This document shows, piece by piece, positions 36,122 through 44,596 of a stretch of DNA of 64,000 bases. Made by a program: the position numbers and the translations under genes. The stretch covers positions 124,001 through 188,000 of the forward strand of contig JACPNQ010000019.1 of the NCBI GenBank assembly GCA_016185425.1, in the 5' to 3' direction. Position 1 is the first letter of the stretch. Each line of letters opens with the position of its first letter. The stretch is from Acidobacteriota bacterium (GTDB taxonomy: Bacteria > Acidobacteriota > Terriglobia > Bryobacterales > Bryobacteraceae). Under the pieces are notes generated by a model. The model was not told where the DNA came from. It did not search any database and saw nothing but the letters and a program-made list of their open reading frames with translations.

Positions 36122-37612
36122 TCACTCCCGCAGCTTATTCAACGTATACGCCGCCTCCGTCGTACACAACACCGACCCATCCACGCCACGAATCCCCTTG
36201 GGCCGCAGCTCATAGATCCGTCGCGCCCTCAAGCCCTCCACCATCAACCGCACCTTCCGCCCATCCGGCGAAACAGAAACCGCGGTCACTTTCTCCGGCT
36301 GCACATCCGTCTTCGGCGACCCATATGTCGAGTGGTACTTGTAGAAATAACTCACCAGCGAATACGCCGCCGCATCCCGCGCCATCGCGGCATTCACCGG
36401 CTTCGTAAACTCCAGCTCAAACCCGTCCTTCAGCAGCCGCATGTGCAGAATATCCATCGGCGTCTTGCCTGTATAGACAATCCTCTGCAGCCCTTCGCTC
36501 GTCCCCCAGATCCGCGATGTTTGCGCCGTGTAGAGGCTCTTCCCATCCGGCGATAGCGCAATCCGGTTATTCCCCGCCCGCAATCCATTTCCATCGAAAA
36601 ACAGACACGCCGCGCCCTGATATTCCCCGCCCACCTTCTCCAGATCGGCCCGCAGTATCCGCGGATATGTCCACTCCGCCACCAGCATCTGCCCGGTATA
36701 CGGACCAAACGCCCCGCGAGTCGTATCCAGTAATGGCTGCGTCACCGACCCTCCCATATCGTTCTGCGGAAACTGTATCGCCGGCATCTTCCGTAACTGA
36801 TCCAGCTCCGCTACAGGCGTCTCCACCGGGTCTCGCCCGCCAAACCACGGTGCCCAATTCAACGACGCCGGATGTCCGTGAAACGCACCCGGCGTCACAT
36901 GATGCAGAGGCGACGTCCCCACCCAATCGCCCTGATTGTCGGTCGCAAACAAGTCCCCCTCGCCATTAAATCCCAATCCGTTCGGCTGGCGGAAGCCGCA
37001 CGAAACCAGTTCCACGGCGCCGACCGGCGTGATCTTCAAGGAGCACCCGCGATACGTCGTCGGCGAGTAGTGCCCAACCTTGCCAACGATCCCTTCCTTC
37101 TGCTCCTTCGCCTGCCGGCCCTTACTCGTAAACTCTCCGCGCACCGGCATCCGCGGCTCCGCGCCGTTTGAAGACAACCCCAATGACAGATAAAAATTAC
37201 CCTGCTTATCCCGCACCGGCCCGTATAGAAACTCGTGATAGTTCCCCGAGATCCCCCATCCATCCGCAACCGTCTCATACAAGTCCGCAACACCATCGCC
37301 ATCGGTATCGGCAACCCGCGTCAGCTCCGGCAAATGCGCCACAAAATACTCACCTGGCTTGTCCGCCGCCATTACGCCAAGCGGCGATTGCAAGCCCTCC
37401 GCAAACCTCTTCCACCGCCCCGTCTTCGTATCGAGCAAATACAAATACCCGCGCCGGAACGTCACAGCCAATTGCCCGTCGACGCCAAACGCAACACCCG
37501 CCACCTCCGGCGCAATGTCGCGCGGTAATGGCACGTTCTCTACCCGATAACTCTCCAGCGGCACCTGCGCCATCGCCGCAATCGCCAACGACCCCAACAA
37601 CGCCGCCCTCAT
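36122..37612 (-). CDS. Exported beta-propeller, PQQ-type sugar dehydrogenase/heme-associated-like
   Basis: The 496-residue protein has a short signal sequence (MRAALLGSLAIAAMAQ) and propeller blades such as EVAGVAFGVDGQLAVTF, DTDGDGVADLYETVADGWG, FRQPNGLGFNGEGDLFATDNQGDW and NNRIALSPDGKSLYTAQTS. The DTDGDGVAD loop is of the type seen in PQQ-dependent dehydrogenase-like or heme-associated propellers of Planctomycetes and Acidobacteriota. It overlaps the pentaheme cytochrome gene by ATGA, so the two are probably made together, with the cytochrome as electron acceptor. No heme motif is present in this protein. Confidence 0.75.
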   Translation of the reverse strand: MRAALLGSLAIAAMAQVPLESYRVENVPLPRDIAPEVAGVAFGVDGQLAVTFRRGYLYLLDTKTGRWKRFAEGLQSPLGVMAADKPGEYFVAHLPELTRVADTDGDGVADLYETVADGWGISGNYHEFLYGPVRDKQGNFYLSLGLSSNGAEPRMPVRGEFTSKGRQAKEQKEGIVGKVGHYSPTTYRGCSLKITPVGAVELVSCGFRQPNGLGFNGEGDLFATDNQGDWVGTSPLHHVTPGAFHGHPASLNWAPWFGGRDPVETPVAELDQLRKMPAIQFPQNDMGGSVTQPLLDTTRGAFGPYTGQMLVAEWTYPRILRADLEKVGGEYQGAACLFFDGNGLRAGNNRIALSPDGKSLYTAQTSRIWGTSEGLQRIVYTGKTPMDILHMRLLKDGFELEFTKPVNAAMARDAAAYSLVSYFYKYHSTYGSPKTDVQPEKVTAVSVSPDGRKVRLMVEGLRARRIYELRPKGIRGVDGSVLCTTEAAYTLNKLRE

Positions 37613-39696
37613 CGCAACACCTCTTCCTTCACATCGCTCCCCGTCACAATCTTTCGCCGGATCCCATCGCCCTCCGGCGTCAACAACTCCCGCACCTCCA
37701 CGCCGCCGACAAAATACCGAAACTCCGGAAATCCGTTCACCAGCCGATAGCCTTTAAACTTCCGCGTACCCTCGGCCTTCCCAGCCCTCCAAAACACCGT
37801 CCCCACAATCGCAGCCGTCGGCGTAAATCGCTTCTCATCCGTCTTCCGCAGCAGCGTCCCTGTCATATCGACGAACCCGCCGCGCCATGCATACAGCAAC
37901 TGGCTCCGCCCCGCGTCAAAGCAATACGAGACACCTCCCGGCAAACCCACCGCAATCGCCGCCGGCGTCGCTTCCGGCATATCCCATCGCACCACCATCG
38001 CCGTCTTCCCAGCCACCGGCCGCGCCTCGCTCGTCACCGCCAGATCGCTCACGCGAAATCCATCGGGAGCCGGACCCTTCACGCCCCACTCCATCGCCGC
38101 CCACAACGCGCGCATCCGCGGCCGCGCCCGTTCCACCGCCATCGAACCAAAATAATTCGGCATCGATGTTCCCGACAATATCCGCGCCGGATTCTTCATC
38201 CACCGCTCGTACCACTCAAATCGCAGCCGCGTGGCCGCGTTCTGCAACTGCGGTCCCTCTTCTCCCAACGCCTTATTCGCCCCCCAATCGTGACACCCAA
38301 TACAAGCCATCCCCTGCTTCTTGCTATTCGTCCCCAGCAGCCCGATACCCGTCTCCCGCACCATCTCGCCAAACACCGGCGGCGCAGCGCCATCCCCCGG
38401 CGCAACACCCTCCATCTTCGCCAACGCTACCGCCAGCGACTTCATCTCCGCCTCTCCATAATCCGGCATCCGCAACTCGCGCCCGTGCCGAATCCGCTCC
38501 TTCCCCCACAGCACCTTCCCTATCCAGCTCGTCTTCAACTTCTCCCCGGCTCCGTCCAACTCCGGAGCCTCCGTCCCCGGCTTATGGCATGCCCCGCACC
38601 GCTGCCGCTCCAACTCATACCGCACGTTGAAAACCGGTGCATCGCTCTTCATCGCCGGCCGCCGCAGAAACACGGCAACACTCTCCTTCTCCTCCGCGGT
38701 CCACGGCGTCTTCACAACCCTGCAATCCGCGGATCGTGGCGCCGCCAACGACTGCCGCTGCTCATGACAGCCAACGCAGCCCAACGCCGATGCCGCCGCA
38801 AGCCCTTTCGTCATATCTCCCGCCGGCGCCGTATTCTCAAAATCTTTATCGGTACTTCGCGTCAAATGCGCCGCAATCGCGGTGGCATCCCCCTCGCTCA
38901 GCATCATCGACGGCCGATGCCGATCCAACAGCACCGCCGTCAGAACCGGCAGCGTATATTTCGAGCCCATCGCCCCCATCGTTCCCGATGGATGGCAGAA
39001 CACACACCCCATCGTCCCAAACAGCTCCCCGCCTTTCCCGATCTCCACCTCGTTCGCCTTCCGCGCCTTCGGAACAACCACACTCCTCAACCCCGCCAGC
39101 CACGCCGCCAAATCCGCGCGTTGCGAAACGTCCGCACCGCCGTGTTTCCCCAAATACGCATACAGCCAATTCGCATTCGTCCTCGACCCAATTCCCTCCA
39201 ACCGCGGCACCGCCGTCACCGGCACTCCCAGCGAATGGCAACTCCCGCACCGCGCCTCGGCGGCTAACTTCCTCCCCGCTTCCGCGGCATCCGAAACCGC
39301 CTCATGAAAAAACGCCGCTCGCGGCACGGGCTCCCAATCAAACCCCGCCCCCTTCCACTCCAACCGCAACTGCGCCACGCCCGCCCCGCGTACAAATGGA
39401 ATCACCAGCCGATGCATTCCCGCCGTCAACGTATGCTTCGCCCCCGTGACCCCATCCAGAGTCACCGCGCGATTAAACTCATACGCCCCCGCCGCCAGCA
39501 CCTGCAGCGATCCCTCCCACTGCCCGCGAAACTGCGTCCCCAACGCCGGATGCACCGACTCCCCAGCCTCCAAATAAAAATTCGGCGTGCGCGACTCGAA
39601 CACCACATTCGTCGCACCATCTCCAAATCGCCCGATCAGCCCCGCCACCGGTTCACAAGAAACGGCGCACGCCGCCAATAACCATCGCCACAGCAT
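37609..39696 (-). CDS. Exported pentaheme c-type cytochrome with PA14-like N-terminal domain
   Basis: The 695-residue protein has a short export signal, a PA14-like beta domain (about 20-120: FRGQWEGSLQVLAAGAYEF .. GMHRLVIPFVRGAG) and five CxxCH heme sites: CGSCH 150, CVFCH 231, CVGCH 307, CGACH 367 and CIGCH 465. Met-containing TSMPNYFG near 520 may give a sixth ligand. Single PA14-cytochromes exist, but a five-heme form with a carbohydrate-binding-like front is unusual. Its start lies 14 bases from rsmG on the other strand. Likely an electron acceptor for the downstream propeller and oxidoreductase. Confidence 0.86.
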   Translation of the reverse strand: MLWRWLLAACAVSCEPVAGLIGRFGDGATNVVFESRTPNFYLEAGESVHPALGTQFRGQWEGSLQVLAAGAYEFNRAVTLDGVTGAKHTLTAGMHRLVIPFVRGAGVAQLRLEWKGAGFDWEPVPRAAFFHEAVSDAAEAGRKLAAEARCGSCHSLGVPVTAVPRLEGIGSRTNANWLYAYLGKHGGADVSQRADLAAWLAGLRSVVVPKARKANEVEIGKGGELFGTMGCVFCHPSGTMGAMGSKYTLPVLTAVLLDRHRPSMMLSEGDATAIAAHLTRSTDKDFENTAPAGDMTKGLAAASALGCVGCHEQRQSLAAPRSADCRVVKTPWTAEEKESVAVFLRRPAMKSDAPVFNVRYELERQRCGACHKPGTEAPELDGAGEKLKTSWIGKVLWGKERIRHGRELRMPDYGEAEMKSLAVALAKMEGVAPGDGAAPPVFGEMVRETGIGLLGTNSKKQGMACIGCHDWGANKALGEEGPQLQNAATRLRFEWYERWMKNPARILSGTSMPNYFGSMAVERARPRMRALWAAMEWGVKGPAPDGFRVSDLAVTSEARPVAGKTAMVVRWDMPEATPAAIAVGLPGGVSYCFDAGRSQLLYAWRGGFVDMTGTLLRKTDEKRFTPTAAIVGTVFWRAGKAEGTRKFKGYRLVNGFPEFRYFVGGVEVRELLTPEGDGIRRKIVTGSDVKEEVLR

Positions 39697-39710
39697 CCCC
39701 CTATTATGAA

Positions 39711-40352
39711 ATGGTGTCCTTCGCCGCAGAGCTAGCCGCGCTCCTCCCGCAAGATCTCCCCAATCGCGCCAACGTCATCGAGAAAGCCGCCCGCCATCTC
39801 GAAATGATCGTCGAGATCAACAAGGTGATGAACCTCACCCGCATCACCGATCCCCGCGAGGCCGCCATCAAACACGTCCTCGATTCGCTCCTCCCCTGGC
39901 GCCTCTTCGAAAACGCGAAGGGCATCGCCGACGCCGGCACAGGACCCGGATTCCCCGGCATTCCGCTCGCCATCACATTTCCCCAGGCAAAATTCACCCT
40001 CCTCGACGCCACACAAAAAAAAGCCCGCTTCGTCGAATCCGTCGTCACCGCTCTCGATCTCCCCAACGTCGAAGTCGTCCCGCAACGCGCCGAGGAGTGG
40101 CTCCAAAAACACAAACCCTCCATCGTCACTGGCCGCGCTGTCGCCCCGCTAGTCAAAGCAATCCCCCTCTTCGCGCCCGCCTTCAAATCCGGAGCCCGCG
40201 TCCTCCTCTACAAAGGCCCTGACGCAGAATCCGAAATCGCCGAAGCTACACCCGAAGCACGCAAGCGCCGGCTCCGCTTGAAAATCGTCTACCGCTACGA
40301 ACTCCCCGACACACTCGGCGTTCGAACCCTTGTCGAAATCGTCCGCGCTTGA
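39711..40352 (+). CDS. rsmG: 16S rRNA (guanine-N7)-methyltransferase RsmG
   Basis: The 213-residue protein has the RsmG core: MNLTRITDPREAAIKHVLDS, the SAM-binding IADAGTGPGFPGIPLA, and GRAVAPLVKAIPLF. It methylates G527 of 16S rRNA; loss gives mild streptomycin resistance. Length and motifs are normal. No oriC-like repeats or other gid/parAB genes are adjacent, unlike the classical arrangement. It is divergent from the cytochrome gene with only 14 bases between the starts. Confidence 0.95.
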   Translation: MVSFAAELAALLPQDLPNRANVIEKAARHLEMIVEINKVMNLTRITDPREAAIKHVLDSLLPWRLFENAKGIADAGTGPGFPGIPLAITFPQAKFTLLDATQKKARFVESVVTALDLPNVEVVPQRAEEWLQKHKPSIVTGRAVAPLVKAIPLFAPAFKSGARVLLYKGPDAESEIAEATPEARKRRLRLKIVYRYELPDTLGVRTLVEIVRA

Positions 40353-40383
40353 GCAGCTACCATAGGGACCTGGAGGCAAACGC

Positions 40384-40665
40384 TTGTCTGATTGGTCATT
40401 CGCGCAGCAAGAACCCGAAGAACAACTCGCCCGGCTCGAACATTACTCCGTAATCAAGAAGGCCGCCAGCGGCGACAAGGAGATTTTTATCGCGCTCTAC
40501 GAGTACCACACACCACAGGATCCCGCGATGAAATTCGTCGCGCGCGCCGACCAGCCTCTTTATCAGAAGACCGCGCCCGTCGTCCCCATCGGCTGGGGGA
40601 ATAACCGTCTCACCGCGCTCTCGGCCTGCATGGCGATGATCCGCAAATTCCCCTTTGAAGAGTAA
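40384..40665 (+). CDS. Small conserved-looking protein of unknown function
   Basis: I do not recognise this 93-residue protein. A GGAGG is placed eight bases before a TTG start at 40384, which supports translation. The sequence is acidic at the N-terminus (QQEPEEQLARLEHYSVIKK) and has LYEYHTPQDPAMKFVARAD and PVVPIGWGNNRLTALSACMAMI. There is no signal peptide or membrane segment. It follows rsmG by 31 bases and ends one base before the convergent methyltransferase stop. Confidence 0.72.
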   Translation: MSDWSFAQQEPEEQLARLEHYSVIKKAASGDKEIFIALYEYHTPQDPAMKFVARADQPLYQKTAPVVPIGWGNNRLTALSACMAMIRKFPFEE

Positions 40666-41685
40666 TCAGGCCACCGGCCGCCCGACGACGATATGGAACA
40701 TCGACGCTGTCGGCACCACCTCTTCCAATGCGAATCCGCTCTCCCCGAAGAGCTTCTCGAAATCCCCACGCGTTCTCTCGCGCCCGCTCACAGCCGTCAT
40801 CATCGTGATGTCGGTCCACTTGCCCAAATGGAATTCCCCTGTGTCCGGAATCAGCCACTCCACCAGCATCACGCGCGCCGAAGGCTTCGTTGCCCTCCGT
40901 AAAGTCTTCAGTATGGTTCCTGCATCCTCGTCGTTCCAATCGTGAATGATGTTTCGCAGTATGTACGCGTCAGCCTCCACAGGAATATCCACGAAGAAGC
41001 TCCCGCTCACCGGCTCCACGCGGTCATGCGGAATCGCCGTAGCCAGCACCTCCGCCTGGTCGAACAGAACGCCACGGCACCCCGGGTGCGCGTTGAGAAT
41101 ATCCACCAATTGCGTTCCGATTCCCCCGGCAACATCGGCAATCACCGGATAACGGCTCCAGTCGTGCGCCGCGGTCACGGCCGGCGTCATCGGCGCTGTG
41201 ATCGAACGCATCGCTTCATTGAAAACCGCCCACTGGTCCGGATGCCTGCGGTAGTATTCCCAAATGTCGTAGCCCCACTTCTTAAATATCGCCGTCGTCC
41301 CACCCCGCACCGAAGCGGTCAATTCCCCGTACGAATCCCAGATCCCAGCTCCCGGCGCCATCATCGCCAGGAACGCCCACTGCGATCCCGGGACATCTCT
41401 CCGGAGCACTTCGCTTGTCGGCGTATTCGCAAACACCCGCGGCGCGGTCTGCCGGAATATCCCCACGGTCTCTAATGCGCGCATCACACGGAAGACGTAG
41501 TCCGCATTCGCATTCACTTCCGCCGCAATCTCTTCAACCGGCCGGGGCCCATTCGCAATCGCGTCCGCCAGGCCCAGTTCAGCCGCCGTAATCACGCACC
41601 CCCCCTGCACCACGCCAATCGCCAAACCCAACACTTGCTGCTGCGGCGTCGGGCCTGCCGCCTGCACTGCTTCTGTTTGACTCAT
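40666..41685 (-). CDS. SAM-dependent O-methyltransferase (Methyltransf_2 / hydroxyneurosporene or acetylserotonin type)
   Basis: An N-terminal winged-helix dimerisation region (ITAAELGLADAIANGPRPVEEIAAEVNA) is followed by the SAM fold: YPVIADVAGGIGTQLVDIL, RVEPVSGSFFVDIP and the catalytic-like YILRNIIHDWNDEDA with the His/Asp typical of plant-type small-molecule O-methyltransferases. The 339-residue length fits. Such enzymes methylate hydroxyl groups on phenolic or carotenoid-like compounds; no biosynthetic cluster lies nearby to name the substrate. Confidence 0.87.
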   Translation of the reverse strand: MSQTEAVQAAGPTPQQQVLGLAIGVVQGGCVITAAELGLADAIANGPRPVEEIAAEVNANADYVFRVMRALETVGIFRQTAPRVFANTPTSEVLRRDVPGSQWAFLAMMAPGAGIWDSYGELTASVRGGTTAIFKKWGYDIWEYYRRHPDQWAVFNEAMRSITAPMTPAVTAAHDWSRYPVIADVAGGIGTQLVDILNAHPGCRGVLFDQAEVLATAIPHDRVEPVSGSFFVDIPVEADAYILRNIIHDWNDEDAGTILKTLRRATKPSARVMLVEWLIPDTGEFHLGKWTDITMMTAVSGRERTRGDFEKLFGESGFALEEVVPTASMFHIVVGRPVA

Positions 41686-41704
41686 GGCGCAGAGTATATC
41701 TGAA

Positions 41705-42820
41705 TTACTTCACCACCGCCGCCGCTACCGCATTGGAAACAGTTCGCAATAACCGCCCATCATCGTCGGACGACGGCCGCGTCGTCAAAACTACTGTCGC
41801 CAACTGCGTCTCCGGATCCGCCCAAGCCACCGTCCCGGTCGCTCCGGAGTGCCCAAAGGTGCGCGGCGATACCAGGTCCCCGCAATATACCCACACAGGG
41901 CTCGTCGCCAATCCCCATCCCAGCCCCCAGGGCTTCCCAATCGCCGTGTTCTGATCGGAAATCATCCGCGCCACCGTCACCGGACTCAACAATCGCTTCC
42001 CGCCAAACTGCCCGCCATTCAAAAATGTCTGCATCAATATCGCCAGGTCCGTCACCGTCGAATGCATCCCGCCCCACGGATGCCCCATGTCCCGCCAGTA
42101 TTCCGTGTTGGGCCCGAACCTCTCCACATCCGGCCCCGTCCCCGTCTGGCACCAAACCGTATCCGCAATCTTCCTCCCCCCCAAACCCAACGACGAATCT
42201 TTCATCCCCAGCACATCGAAGATCTCGCGCTTCTGAAACTCCCGCAGCTTCTGCCCCGTTACCCGCTGCACAATTTCACCCGCCAGCAGCGTGCCCATGC
42301 TCTGATACCGGAAATCCGTACGCGGCTTATACAGCAGATCCGTCGTCAACGCGCCATTGACAAACTCGCTCAGCGGCGCGTGCGCCCGCCGTAGCTCGGT
42401 GTTCTGCGGCAGCATGTCCGGCAGCCCCGACGTATGCGACAACAAGTCCTTCACGCGAATCAATGCTCTGTCTCCGCCCTTCAACTCCGGTAGATACTTC
42501 GAAGCCGGATCGTCCAGCGACACCAACCCCCGCTCCACCAGAATCATCAGCCCCACCGCATTCACAGGTTTTGAGATCGAGGCCAGCAGATACACCGCAT
42601 CCGGCTTTGCTCCGAATCCCTCATGCAGCACCACACTCCCATTCCGCACCACAATAATCGACGCCGCCGATACCCGTCCGCTCTTCACCTCAGCCGCCAG
42701 CAACTGCGACGCCCGAGCCAGCCGCTCCTTCGACATTCCCGCCGCTTCCGGTTCTTTCTTAGAAAACTGTCCCATCGCCACCAACGCTCCCAGCACTCCT
42801 ACCGCAACACAGCGTCCCAT
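41705..42820 (-). CDS. Serine beta-lactamase-like (class C/esterase) hydrolase, exported
   Basis: The 371-residue protein has Ser81-x-x-Lys84 (LLASISKPVNAVG), Tyr172-x-Ser174 (FRYQSMGTLLAGE) and the third motif HSG in TFGHSGATGTVAW, as in class C beta-lactamase-like hydrolases and esterases. The YxS instead of YxN and its surroundings argue for an esterase or D-aminopeptidase rather than a true beta-lactamase. A short hydrophobic N-terminus (VAVGVLGALVAMGQF) suggests export. Its first 22 bases overlap the end of the CBM9/PKD gene, so both are probably on one transcript. Confidence 0.85.
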   Translation of the reverse strand: MGRCVAVGVLGALVAMGQFSKKEPEAAGMSKERLARASQLLAAEVKSGRVSAASIIVVRNGSVVLHEGFGAKPDAVYLLASISKPVNAVGLMILVERGLVSLDDPASKYLPELKGGDRALIRVKDLLSHTSGLPDMLPQNTELRRAHAPLSEFVNGALTTDLLYKPRTDFRYQSMGTLLAGEIVQRVTGQKLREFQKREIFDVLGMKDSSLGLGGRKIADTVWCQTGTGPDVERFGPNTEYWRDMGHPWGGMHSTVTDLAILMQTFLNGGQFGGKRLLSPVTVARMISDQNTAIGKPWGLGWGLATSPVWVYCGDLVSPRTFGHSGATGTVAWADPETQLATVVLTTRPSSDDDGRLLRTVSNAVAAAVVK

Positions 42821-43665
42821 ACCTTCGTCCTCCTGTCCTTCCCCTTCGGCCCATCCACGGTCAACGTCACTACGTACGTTCCCGGCCTCTCATACGAGTG
42901 CTGCGGATGCCGCTCCGTCGACGTCTTCCCATCCCCAAACTCCCACAGCCACGAAGTCACCGGCCCATACGACAGATCTTTGAACCCCACCATTCGATGG
43001 TCCATGTCGATCACAGAAAACGACCAATCCGCCTCCACCGCCCGCCGCAATCCGCTCTCTATCGGCATCAATCGAAAAGCCACCAGGTCCGGCGCGTTCC
43101 CATACATAGTCGTCTTGTGCGAAAGGTTCCAAAACCCCCTGTATTTCGTACCTTTCTCATCGTCATAGTCCAGCACCGGCCACGACATTCCGATCACCTT
43201 GTTCTCCCACAACTTGCTCTCCACCGAGCGCTCCGGCCCCTCAGCCGCCGCATGATCAAACGGCGTGATAAAGAACTCCAGCACCAGCTTCCCGCTCTCC
43301 CCCGGCTTGAAGCCCGACAGATCCCCATCCACCACCAGCTCAAAAATATCGTTGTGCAAATCGCGGTGCCGGAAATCCCAGTAGTTGTCATAGGCCTCGT
43401 ACAAAAAGTACAGCCGGTTCAACCCCTTCACCCATCCCGCCTTCACCGTGACGTCCAGGTCTTTCTTGTCCATCGGCGTATTGTTCACCGTGTCTTTCAA
43501 TTGATCGATACCGATCGCATACGACGCCGGCACCATCGCCCAGTCGTCTGTCTTCCCGTCAATCCGCGGAATCTGGTTCGCCGGAAACTGGAACACCTTA
43601 AACGTAACGCCCGGCCGTTCCAGCGCCGCAAGCGGGAGCATCGCCAAAAACAAAAACAGTCCCAT
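42799..43665 (-). CDS. Exported CBM9-like plus PKD domain protein
   Basis: The 288-residue protein has a signal peptide (MGLFLFLAMLPLAALE), a beta-rich domain opening RIDGKTDDWAMVPASY and containing FELVVDGDLSG, which fits CBM9 (carbohydrate-binding) or DOMON-like sandwich domains, and a C-terminal PKD domain: SWLWEFGDGKTS .. HSYERPGTYVVTLTVDG. There is no catalytic motif. It is likely an extracellular binding protein. It overlaps the serine hydrolase start by 22 bases. The 134-base gap to the antitoxin gene (43666-43799) holds nothing I can support. Confidence 0.78.
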   Translation of the reverse strand: MGLFLFLAMLPLAALERPGVTFKVFQFPANQIPRIDGKTDDWAMVPASYAIGIDQLKDTVNNTPMDKKDLDVTVKAGWVKGLNRLYFLYEAYDNYWDFRHRDLHNDIFELVVDGDLSGFKPGESGKLVLEFFITPFDHAAAEGPERSVESKLWENKVIGMSWPVLDYDDEKGTKYRGFWNLSHKTTMYGNAPDLVAFRLMPIESGLRRAVEADWSFSVIDMDHRMVGFKDLSYGPVTSWLWEFGDGKTSTERHPQHSYERPGTYVVTLTVDGPKGKDRRTKVWDAVLR

Positions 43666-43799
43666 ACGTGAGCCTTCCTGGCACAGCTTACCGCACCGGG
43701 CCGATCCCTACTGCCACCACACACAGCGGGCACATCTCTTGCGTGGGCCGGGTGATCGTCGGCCTGTTGGAGGAGAACGGAGCTACGTTTGGCGAAGTC

Positions 43800-44129
43800 C
43801 TAACTTACCTTCGTCACCGGTACCGCATGAATTTCGATACGCCTCCCCAATGCGGTCGCAATCCGCCGCAGCATTGCCAGCGTGTGACCGTCATAGTCTG
43901 CATCCTCCATTCTGCAGATGACAGAAGCCGTAGTACCGGCGCGTCTGGCAAGCTCCCGCTGTGTGAGGCCGGCGGTCGTCCGCATCTCGTGAAGGAGTTT
44001 AGAAGCCTCCATCTGAATCAAAATGCCATCGCGCTCCCGCTCGAAGGCCGCTTGCTTTTGGGGGTCGTGACCGACAGCTCTATCAAAAACGGACCGTAGA
44101 GCTTTTGACTGAAATCGCTTGGTAGCCAT
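43800..44129 (-). CDS. XRE-family antitoxin (HigA-like)
   Basis: The 109-residue protein has an XRE helix-turn-helix (LTQRELARRAGTTASVICRMED, about residues 54-75) and a basic N-terminal tail. Position after a RelE/HigB-type toxin on the same strand, with a 47-base overlap, gives the HigBA order toxin then antitoxin. An AGGAG inside the toxin gene (about 44136-44140) supports the ATG at 44129. It should bind and repress the shared promoter, probably at the dyad 44500-44519. Confidence 0.85.
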   Translation of the reverse strand: MATKRFQSKALRSVFDRAVGHDPQKQAAFERERDGILIQMEASKLLHEMRTTAGLTQRELARRAGTTASVICRMEDADYDGHTLAMLRRIATALGRRIEIHAVPVTKVS

Positions 44130-44493
44130 CTCTCAACTCCTGTAGGTGCGCGGATGGGTGTCTCTCGAACTTCCGCTTTCGCTCGATTGCCCGTACAATC
44201 TCGGTCGCCGGAACTTCGGATTCTTTGGTGATTTCGTGCGACACCACAACGAAGTCCTTGCCGCTATAAAAGTACAAAATTCGATAGTGAATACCCTGAA
44301 CTGTTGGCCGCAACTCGTAGATGCCATCGCGTAGCAGATCGGCAATGGGACGCCTTAGTTCATGACCGTGCGTCTCAAGCTGAAGAAGGTAAACGAGACA
44401 TTTTCTTTGTGCCTTCGCTGGAATGGCCATCAGCCAATCGACAAAGAAGACTATTCCGTCCTCTTTGTAGAAGACAACCTCCGTTTGAGGCAC
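44083..44493 (-). CDS. RelE/HigB (Gp49-like) toxin
   Basis: A GTG at 44493 starts this 136-residue protein. The segment VDWLMAIPAKAQRKCLVYLL, then LRRPIADLLRDGIYELRP and YRILYFYSGKDFVVVSHEITK are those of the HigB/Gp49-like RelE superfamily, which cut mRNA at the ribosome. The late helix with Lys/Arg (RKRKFERHP) is typical. A perfect dyad lies 7-26 bases upstream, consistent with autorepression by the complex. Confidence 0.85.
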   Translation of the reverse strand: MPQTEVVFYKEDGIVFFVDWLMAIPAKAQRKCLVYLLQLETHGHELRRPIADLLRDGIYELRPTVQGIHYRILYFYSGKDFVVVSHEITKESEVPATEIVRAIERKRKFERHPSAHLQELRDGYQAISVKSSTVRF

Positions 44494-44499
44494 GCTTCA

Positions 44500-44519
44500 T
44501 GTTCGCATAACTGCGAACA
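44500..44519. promoter_or_regulatory. Perfect dyad before the toxin-antitoxin genes
   Basis: TGTTCGC at 44500-44506 is mirrored by GCGAACA at 44513-44519 with a six-base spacer. It is immediately upstream of the toxin start, in the 103-base gap shared with the divergent pxpB gene. XRE antitoxins bind dyads like this, so it is the likely operator; effects on pxpB are possible. Confidence 0.6.
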
Positions 44520-44596
44520 GCGATCGAGGAGCGGCCGCCTCGGTCCAACGTGGCAATCTTCGAGGAAATTGCCGGCCTCTGACGTACCATAAATCG

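Noticed and set aside
37168..39267. A 699-residue + strand frame rich in Arg, Pro and His
   Set aside because: It is the antisense shadow of the propeller and pentaheme cytochrome genes, with no domain pattern.
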